Shown here: piece by piece, positions 1 to 4,461 of the stretch
How the letters are laid out: every line of letters starts with the position of its first letter
Position numbering within the stretch: position 1 is the first letter of the stretch
Assembly: GCA_023228385.1 (NCBI GenBank)
Contig: JALOBF010000102.1
Location: 1-5,796 of the forward strand
Source of the DNA: Bacilli bacterium
Lineage (GTDB): Bacteria > Bacillota_I > Bacilli_A > ML615J-28 > CAG-698
Direction of reading: 5' to 3'
Length of the DNA: 5,796 bases
Position numbers and translations under genes: made by a program
The notes under the pieces: generated by a model
Told to the model about the DNA's origin: nothing
What the model saw: only the letters and a program-made list of their open reading frames with translations
Databases searched by the model: none

Positions 1-1
1 T

Positions 2-586
2 AATTTTTCTGCTGGAATGAGTATCGGAAATCAAGTCATCGGCGGTAAAAAAGTTATTCCAAACCCATACGTCAATGAAAATGGCGAATACGAACAGATA
101 GAAATTAATCTTTTTAACGACCGCATTAAAAGTGTTGCAACCGACGAATTAGCAAGGGCTAGATTATTGCCGAAAACGTCGTTAGACCAGTATAACGCAA
201 ACGAAATAACTTTTTCAAAAACGTACCAACGCAAAAAAGATGCGTACGAACATCACTCGTTTACCGTTTGTTTTGAAATAAAATCACTTGAAGATGATAT
301 CATAATCGGTCCGGCAATCGCAAAGGATAACCCGTTATGGTGGAGCGCCAGATTGGAACAATTTGTTTATGTTAGTTCCGAAAAATATAATATTGGTGAC
401 AAAAAAATCAAAGGAAGCAAAGCGCTCAATCAAAATATTACAATTAGTAACGGTTATGTCGTCGTCAGTTTTGATAACACAGACATTCAATCTTGGGCCA
501 TCGGTGATGTTGATGGCAATTTATACATCGCCTGCAATAGGCCATCGGTTAGAACGATCCAATTCCAACGCAGAAAAACGTTGTAA
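2..586 (+). CDS. Hypothetical protein, 5'-truncated by the window edge
   Basis: I do not recognise this protein. The first ATG in frame is at 17 (189 residues from there), but the frame stays open to the window edge (codons for N-F-S-A-G precede that ATG). There is no ribosome site in front of it, unlike the next two genes, so the true start probably lies upstream. The visible part has no membrane segment, no signal peptide and no repeats. It is polar, with alternating hydrophobic and charged stretches that suggest beta-rich folding (for example SFTVCFEIKSL near residues 81-91 and NGYVVVSFDNTD near 145-156), and a WW pair near residue 109. It ends basic (QRRKTL). The TAA stop is followed 41 bases later by the next gene on the same strand. 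A structural or accessory protein is possible, but nothing in the sequence fixes a role. The coding call is supported by length and codon pattern; the function is unknown. Confidence 0.7.
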   Translation, partial: NFSAGMSIGNQVIGGKKVIPNPYVNENGEYEQIEINLFNDRIKSVATDELARARLLPKTSLDQYNANEITFSKTYQRKKDAYEHHSFTVCFEIKSLEDDIIIGPAIAKDNPLWWSARLEQFVYVSSEKYNIGDKKIKGSKALNQNITISNGYVVVSFDNTDIQSWAIGDVDGNLYIACNRPSVRTIQFQRRKTL

Positions 587-609
587 AAACTCCCATTTTT
601 TAGTATAAT
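581..609 (+). promoter_or_regulatory. Putative sigma-A-type promoter for the small membrane-protein cassette
   Basis: A perfect TATAAT (604-609) is preceded by TTGTAA (581-586, 4 of 6 matches to TTGACA) with an ideal 17-base spacer. The -35 box overlaps the last codons of the upstream gene. Transcription would start near 615-617, at the AAGGAGG ribosome site, so the leader would be only about 11-13 bases long. In an AT-rich genome a chance match is possible. Confidence 0.45.
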
Positions 610-627
610 TTTATAAGGAGGAGAATT

Positions 628-1050
628 ATGGATAAGAACGAAGAGTATTTTAAAGATAACAAAGAATTTTTAAAGACTAAATTTAAAAACAAATATGTTA
701 TCGTTAAAGATTGTAAAATTGTAGGTGCGTTTGACGATGAAGAAATCGCATACGCTAAAGCTTTAGACAAATATGACATAGGAGATTTTTATATCGATAT
801 TTGCGATGATAGCCTGCCTTTGAAAAATGAAGAGTCCGCAAGCGATATTAGTTTTACTTTGCTTATATCTGGGGGTTTCTTGGTTGGCGCAGTCATTATT
901 CAAAATCTCTATTCGTTTATGTCGGCATTGCTTTTATATTTGGCGTCCGCTTTATTATTTGTAAATTGGGTAATAAAGCAAATGAAAAAACAAAAAGCAA
1001 GGAATGACAATTTGCAAAAACAAATCGAAGAGCTTAAAAATAAAAAATGA
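628..1050 (+). CDS. Small membrane protein with DUF5678-like N-terminal domain, two TM helices and C-terminal coiled coil
   Basis: This is a 140-residue protein. The ATG at 628 is well placed 6 bases after AAGGAGG (615-621). Residues about 12-58 resemble the small DUF5678-type fold: a helix, then KNKYVIVKDCKIVGAFDD, then an acidic helix that includes AYAKALDKY, then a strand GDFYIDIC. That assignment rests on pattern only. Residues about 75-95 and 98-117 form two hydrophobic membrane helices with a very short turn. The tail (118-140, KQMKKQKARNDNLQKQIEELKNKK) is Lys/Gln/Glu-rich with heptad-like spacing and should be a short cytoplasmic coiled coil, which would put the N-terminal domain in the cytoplasm as well. 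Its TGA stop lies inside the ribosome site of the next gene, so the pair is probably translationally coupled. The biochemical role is unknown; a scaffold or signalling role at the membrane is a guess. Confidence 0.8.
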   Translation: MDKNEEYFKDNKEFLKTKFKNKYVIVKDCKIVGAFDDEEIAYAKALDKYDIGDFYIDICDDSLPLKNEESASDISFTLLISGGFLVGAVIIQNLYSFMSALLLYLASALLFVNWVIKQMKKQKARNDNLQKQIEELKNKK

Positions 1051-1061
1051 GGAGAATTATG
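1049..1061 (+). promoter_or_regulatory. Ribosome site that sets the start of the 61-residue gene and overlaps the upstream TGA
   Basis: GAGGAG (1049-1054) sits 4 bases before the ATG at 1059. The earlier in-frame ATG at 1047 overlaps the TGA stop of the previous gene and has no ribosome site of its own, so 1059 is the better start. The 13 bases GAGGAGAATTATG here are identical to those at 618-630 before the preceding gene. Confidence 0.65.
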
Positions 1062-1244
1062 AAAGAAAAAATCAAAGATGGCGTAAGTTTATTTATTTTA
1101 ACTTGGCTTGCGGCTCTAACGGGCTTTGTTGCCAAACTTACGAAACAGAATGCACTTGCAATTCTCTTTTTCGTTTTAGCTGGAGCGTTGTTTTTAATCT
1201 TGATGATTGAATTTATTAAATCTTTATCACAAAAAGACCAATAA
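1059..1244 (+). CDS. 61-residue two-helix membrane protein
   Basis: This is a very small protein with two hydrophobic segments: residues about 9-27 (VSLFILTWLAALTGFVAKL) and about 32-53 (ending LILMIEFI). A Lys/Gln/Asn turn (LTKQN) joins them. The N-terminus (KEKIKD) and C-terminus (KSLSQKDQ) are both charged, so an N-in/C-in hairpin is likely. The start at 1059 is chosen because GAGGAG lies 4 bases upstream; an ATG at 1047 would add MRRI but lacks a ribosome site. The gene begins 8 bases after the stop of the two-helix, coiled-coil protein gene, with a start region almost copied from it. The two proteins share the two-helix hairpin layout, so they may partner in the membrane. The last codons form part of a terminator-like hairpin. 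I do not recognise a family and cannot assign a function. Confidence 0.7.
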   Translation: MKEKIKDGVSLFILTWLAALTGFVAKLTKQNALAILFFVLAGALFLILMIEFIKSLSQKDQ

Positions 1245-1257
1245 ACGGTTTTTTTTT
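1231..1257 (+). terminator. Weak Rho-independent terminator for the plus-strand cassette
   Basis: AAAAAGACC (1231-1239) can pair with GGTTTTTTT (1247-1255, one G-U wobble) around a 7-base loop, and the 3' arm is a run of nine T. The 5' arm lies in the last codons of the 61-residue gene. On the minus strand the wobble becomes a C-A mismatch, so the hairpin fits plus-strand transcription better. Only two G-C pairs hold it, so it is weak. Confidence 0.4.
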
Positions 1258-1379
1258 GTTGACCCCCGTATTTGCGCTGTAATCGATTTTCGCCCCCTAC
1301 CCTTATCAAGTTACCGTCAAAACTTATTTTGCGATCGTAATTGTTGTTATCAACCCATTCCAATTTTCCTATTTCTCTA
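1256..1379 (-). pseudogene. Out-of-frame 3' remnant of the lipoprotein gene
   Basis: On the minus strand, just after the TAA of the lipoprotein ORF, another frame encodes REIGKLEWVDNNNYDRK and then ISFDGNLIRVGGENRLQ, ending around KYGG near 1258. Removing one copy of the tandem 4-mer at 1381-1388 fuses this directly to the lipoprotein C-terminus as FDLKTNREIGKLEW. That completes a repeat whose pattern occurs twice upstream (IYDIKTWNYEIIY and IYNMTYKSHYLLG). The remnant has no start or ribosome site of its own. Its frame remains open into the antisense of the 61-residue gene, so the original 3' end cannot be placed and may be lost. This is the only content I see in the convergent gap, apart from the terminator-like hairpin. 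Confidence 0.55.
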
Positions 1380-1841
1380 TTAGTTAGTTTTTAAATCAAA
1401 ACAAAAATCGCCATATTCACTGATAAAATAAATAATTCCGTCTTCTTTGTTTGCGGTGATACCGTATATGTTTCTCTCGGTATATATTCCCAACAAATAA
1501 TGGCTTTTATAAGTCATATTGTATATCATTATTGAGCCTTTAAGATTAAACGGCGAGTAAACGATAAGATCGTAATAAATTGATACTGAGTGAACGGAGT
1601 TTTGATCTTGCGAATATATTATTTCATAATTCCATGTTTTAATATCATAAATTCTTATTTGATTAGCTTTACTTAATCCAACAACTAATTTACCCCAACC
1701 GACATCAAAAGAAGCACCGGAGTACGTTACTCTTTCTTTTATACTATAAAAATTATACTTGGTTTTAAAAGGACGACAGCCAACCAAAGTCAGCATAAGA
1801 ATAAAAAAGACGATAAAAACCAGCATTTTTCTGGTCTTCAC
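1380..1841 (-). CDS. Short lipoprotein with propeller-like repeats, probably truncated by a frameshift
   Basis: This 153-residue protein has a lipoprotein signal peptide: basic n-region KTRK, hydrophobic core at residues 6-18, and lipobox L-V-G-C with Cys22 as the predicted lipidated residue. It should be anchored on the outer face of the cytoplasmic membrane. The mature part is beta-rich and repetitive, with blade-like units ending IRIYDIKTWNYEIIY (about 62-76), IMIYNMTYKSHYLLG (104-118) and DFCFDLKTN (145-153). This resembles a beta-propeller, but about three units is far short of the six to eight blades that make a closed propeller. The third unit is cut mid-pattern at the stop, right at a tandem ACTAACTA. 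The start is GTG at 1841 with no clear ribosome site; ATG at 1826 is an alternative but would remove the basic n-region. It lies 48 bases beyond the large GGDEF gene, with a terminator-like hairpin between. It may be a decaying gene; the function is unknown. Confidence 0.65.
   Translation of the reverse strand: MKTRKMLVFIVFFILMLTLVGCRPFKTKYNFYSIKERVTYSGASFDVGWGKLVVGLSKANQIRIYDIKTWNYEIIYSQDQNSVHSVSIYYDLIVYSPFNLKGSIMIYNMTYKSHYLLGIYTERNIYGITANKEDGIIYFISEYGDFCFDLKTN
1381..1388 (-). repeat. Tandem 4-bp duplication at the lipoprotein frameshift
   Basis: The plus strand reads TAGTTAGT, which is ACTAACTA on the coding strand. The duplicated unit brings TAA into frame at 1380-1382. With a single copy, the frame continues through T-N-R-E-I-G-K-L-E-W. 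A slipped-strand +4 event is the simplest explanation; a sequencing or assembly artefact is less typical for a 4-base unit but possible. Confidence 0.6.
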
Positions 1842-1872
1842 CCATTAACTAAATATCATGCCCGTCACACAT

Positions 1873-1906
1873 AAAAAAAACAACGAAAATTAATCGTCAT
1901 TTTTTT
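1873..1906 (-). terminator. Rho-independent terminator of the 822-residue GGDEF/HD-GYP gene
   Basis: On the minus strand TGACGA (1899-1894) pairs with TCGTTG (1886-1881), including two G-U wobbles, around loop TTAATTT. The stem extends by a run of A before it and eight T after it. The TAA stop lies in the loop. The wobbles become A-C mismatches on the plus strand, so the hairpin suits minus-strand transcription. It separates the large gene from the lipoprotein gene. Confidence 0.55.
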
Positions 1907-4358
1907 CATTACTTATTATTTCAATAAATGCCGCAACGATATCGGGATCAAATGTGGTCCCGGCTTTAGCGGCCAATCTTGACAATGCTTCATCTTTGTT
2001 AAGCAAATGTTCTTTATTTCTTCGTAAATTATCATAATGCTCAGCTACCGCAACAATTCGGGACAGCAAAGGAATCGCCTCGCCTTTTAATCCCTTTGGA
2101 TAACCGGAGCCGTCCCATCGCTCATGATGACTCAATACATATTTCGCCACTTCCATCGTTTTTTCCGAAATATTGAGTATTCGGAATCCAACCGTTGGAT
2201 GTTTACGATAATCCGGGCCGCTCTCGAGACTTTCTTCGGACAAAGCAATTTTGCCAATATCGTGATAGAAAGCCACTTCCTTAAGTAATCTCATTTCTGC
2301 CGCGGAAAATTGAAGATGTTGACCGATTTTTTTGGAATAATGTCTTACCATTTCCGCATGTTCTTTGTTGCGGGGATTTAAATGCAATCTTCTATAAATT
2401 GTTTTGATATTTTCATAATCGATACTTTTTATATTAGTCGTCTTATCGAGATACATTAATTCTTCAGCCCGAATAACAATCCAATCAATTTTTTCTTCTT
2501 CGCTTTTTTTTGTAGCATAACCTAAAGATATACTGTATTTCAAAGGCAGATTTTGAAAATTATTGAAAGCTTTACTAATCCGATTAGCCACTTTTACAAC
2601 ATCTTGCGATGGTGTGTTGGGTAAAATAACGATAAATTCATCCCCACCCCAACGGGCGATAATATCATCGGCGCGGCAGGCCGAACGGAAAATGGTGGCG
2701 GCCTCTTTTAATACATTATCGCCGGCAGCATGACCAAAAACATCGTTTGTCAGTTTCAAACCGTTAACATCGCCCATAATAATCGACAGGGGAAGATTTC
2801 TTTTAACATCAAGACGTTTTAATTCTTCTTCAAAGAAACGGCGGTTATAAAGCCCGGTTAACGGGTCGTGATAACTAAGAAAGACAATTTCATCTTCGGC
2901 TTTTTTACGATTGGTGATATCACTAAAAGTAATAACGGCACCGACAATTTCTTCATTATCATATTGCGGAAAACAGTGGTATTCAACAGCAAAATAAGTT
3001 CCGTCTTTTCGCCAAAAATGTTCATTATCGCCATGAACAATTTCGCCTTTATGAATGTCCCTACATATTTGACATTTTTCGATGGGTATCTCGCTGCCGT
3101 CCGGGCGGCTGTGATGAAGAAGCTTGTGTATATTTTTACCGATTAATTCGGTTTGATCGCTGTAACCCAAAATATCAAGACCGCTGTTATTGCAAAAAAC
3201 ACAATTGCCTTCGGTATCAATCCCACAAATCGCTTCCGCCGTCGAATCAAGAATCAATTGTAAGCGTGCTTCATTTTTTGTAATATTATGTAAAGCAATC
3301 CTTAATTCTTCGGTACTTTTTTTATGCATTAATTTATTCCATAACCCCCGTAATAAAACCGATATTTGATGGGTGTCATTTTCATCATATTCATAGGGCT
3401 TATTAAAAAGAACAATCATCAAGCAAAATTCATAATCGCCAATAACCGGAACCGATAACACTCGATTAATATCGATATTGTTAATGCCGTGTTTTTCTAA
3501 ATATTCTTGCGCATTATTATCAAAAAAAGGGCTCACTTGACTGATATCATCGTTATAAATAAAGTTTTCGACTAAATTAATTATTATGCTCTTTTCTTTT
3601 GAATTATACTGATTAAAACCGATTGTTCGAGTATTATAAACGAAATTAGTATTATTAGCATCCCGATAAACCAAAACACCATGGGAACTTTCGGTTAATC
3701 GAATTGCCGCCGCCAAAATATAATCATATTCTTCTTCCGGTAAAATATTGTCGCGAATGAATATTTCATATAAGATTTCATTGCGTAGTGCAGACTGATC
3801 AATAATCCGACGCCGAAGATATTCATCGGTTATGTCCTTTACAAAAGCGCCAACCCCATCGGCTCTGTTTAACAACCGAACCGGAAATTTAATCGTTTGA
3901 TAAATCCTGCCCTGCCACCGCACTTCATCAGTAATCAAGCGTTTTTCGTTTAATACGGCAAAATCGGTTTCTCTCCTAAATTGGGCAAACGCTTTAACAC
4001 TGATAGCAAAATCATCTTTACCGATAATATCTTCTTCCGTTATACCATAAAAAAGCAAAAACGCATTATTTACGAATAAATAATGTAGTTTTTCATCTTT
4101 AAGATATATTAAACTTTTATCGGCATCAATAAAAGACTTTAATAAATAATTGTGATTATCAATTTGTTTTTTGCTTTCCCGATATTCTTGATTTTTTCGA
4201 AAAAGCAATAAGGTGACAATCGCTAATAATATGGCCAATAAAGAGAGCACAATAAAAATAATAACAATTAATGTCCGAAAATGATCAAAGTTAATATGGC
4301 TCTGAGTATAATCTTCTAAAAATAAAAATTTGTTATTTATGGCATACACTATAATCAC
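1890..4358 (-). CDS. Membrane-anchored PAS-GAF-PAS-GGDEF-HD-GYP protein (c-di-GMP turnover)
   Basis: This 822-residue protein is predicted to both make and degrade c-di-GMP. It has one membrane helix at about 29-53 followed by a basic stretch (RKNQEYRESKK), placing the rest in the cytoplasm. A PAS domain spans about 72-185 and a GAF-like region about 195-345 (less certain). A second PAS spans about 362-488, with CVFC (386-389) and CQIC (429-432). The GGDEF domain (489-645) opens with DPLTGLYNRR and has metal residues D530 and E574, guanine contacts N538 and D547, signature G571-F575, and an intact inhibitory site R562-x-x-D565. The HD-GYP domain (about 660-815) has H699-D700, H720, H744-H745 and GYP at 752-754. 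Deviations are E773 where the A-D-x-Y-D Asp is usual, and YDNLRRN with no R-x-Y stretch. The start is GTG at 4358, without a clear ribosome site but just downstream of a TATAAT. It is a tandem paralogue of the adjacent upstream gene and is followed by its own terminator. Confidence 0.93.
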   Translation of the reverse strand: MIIVYAINNKFLFLEDYTQSHINFDHFRTLIVIIFIVLSLLAILLAIVTLLLFRKNQEYRESKKQIDNHNYLLKSFIDADKSLIYLKDEKLHYLFVNNAFLLFYGITEEDIIGKDDFAISVKAFAQFRRETDFAVLNEKRLITDEVRWQGRIYQTIKFPVRLLNRADGVGAFVKDITDEYLRRRIIDQSALRNEILYEIFIRDNILPEEEYDYILAAAIRLTESSHGVLVYRDANNTNFVYNTRTIGFNQYNSKEKSIIINLVENFIYNDDISQVSPFFDNNAQEYLEKHGINNIDINRVLSVPVIGDYEFCLMIVLFNKPYEYDENDTHQISVLLRGLWNKLMHKKSTEELRIALHNITKNEARLQLILDSTAEAICGIDTEGNCVFCNNSGLDILGYSDQTELIGKNIHKLLHHSRPDGSEIPIEKCQICRDIHKGEIVHGDNEHFWRKDGTYFAVEYHCFPQYDNEEIVGAVITFSDITNRKKAEDEIVFLSYHDPLTGLYNRRFFEEELKRLDVKRNLPLSIIMGDVNGLKLTNDVFGHAAGDNVLKEAATIFRSACRADDIIARWGGDEFIVILPNTPSQDVVKVANRISKAFNNFQNLPLKYSISLGYATKKSEEEKIDWIVIRAEELMYLDKTTNIKSIDYENIKTIYRRLHLNPRNKEHAEMVRHYSKKIGQHLQFSAAEMRLLKEVAFYHDIGKIALSEESLESGPDYRKHPTVGFRILNISEKTMEVAKYVLSHHERWDGSGYPKGLKGEAIPLLSRIVAVAEHYDNLRRNKEHLLNKDEALSRLAAKAGTTFDPDIVAAFIEIISNEKNDD

Positions 4359-4375
4359 CCTAAACCCGTTTTAAG

Positions 4376-4404
4376 ATTATATGAAACGGATTAATCCTTT
4401 CGGT
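4376..4404 (-). promoter_or_regulatory. Putative promoter of the 822-residue GGDEF/HD-GYP gene
   Basis: A perfect TATAAT lies on the minus strand at 4381-4376. No good -35 is seen: ACCGAA falls at the 17-base spacing (4404-4399) and matches poorly. Transcription would begin near 4369, leaving about 10 bases before the GTG at 4358. A weak -35 with a palindrome in the spacer would fit a regulated promoter, but this is inference. Confidence 0.4.
4384..4401. repeat. Palindrome GGATTAATCC inside the promoter spacer
   Basis: A perfect 10-base palindrome GGATTAATCC (4388-4397) is flanked by GAAA (4384-4387 region, with a single bulged C at 4387) and TTTC (4398-4401), extending the dyad. It lies just upstream of the TATAAT on the minus strand and has no T-run after it, so an operator is more likely than a terminator. 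No known regulator site is recognised. Confidence 0.4.
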
Positions 4405-4418
4405 AAAACCAAATAGAG

Positions 4419-4456
4419 AAAAAGGGAAAAAGAGTCTATTTATTACTCAATCCCCC
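4419..4456 (-). terminator. Possible Rho-independent terminator of the 5'-truncated GGDEF/HD-GYP gene
   Basis: On the minus strand GAGT (4448-4445) pairs with ACTC (4435-4432). After a small T-T internal loop, GGGGGA (4456-4451) can pair with TTTCCC (4429-4424, two wobbles). The hairpin is followed by TTTTTCTCT. It begins a few bases after the TAA stop. It is imperfect, but position and pyrimidine tract support it. Confidence 0.4.
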
Positions 4457-4461
4457 AATAA

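Noticed and set aside
1041..1061. Mollicute-type code with TGA as Trp
   Set aside because: TGA ends the 140-residue gene exactly at the ribosome site of the next gene, and all tryptophans seen in the large proteins use TGG.
1261..1302. C-tracts (1263-1267, 1293-1297, 1300-1302) as a G-quadruplex on the minus strand
   Set aside because: Only three G-tracts are present, one separated from the others by about 25 bases, so a canonical quadruplex is not supported.
1034..1363. 109-residue minus-strand open frame from a TTG
   Set aside because: Its first third is better explained as the out-of-frame remnant of the lipoprotein gene. The rest is antisense to the 61-residue gene, which has a ribosome site and clear membrane helices. 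No start signal precedes the TTG.
2868..3146. Plus-strand 92-residue open frame
   Set aside because: It lies wholly inside the PAS/GGDEF coding region of the 822-residue protein. A similar shadow appears at the matching place in the paralogue (5437-5664), which reflects shared codon pattern, not a gene.
4384..4401. GGATTAATCC palindrome as a transcription terminator
   Set aside because: No T-run follows on either strand, and a better terminator candidate lies closer to the upstream stop (4419-4456).
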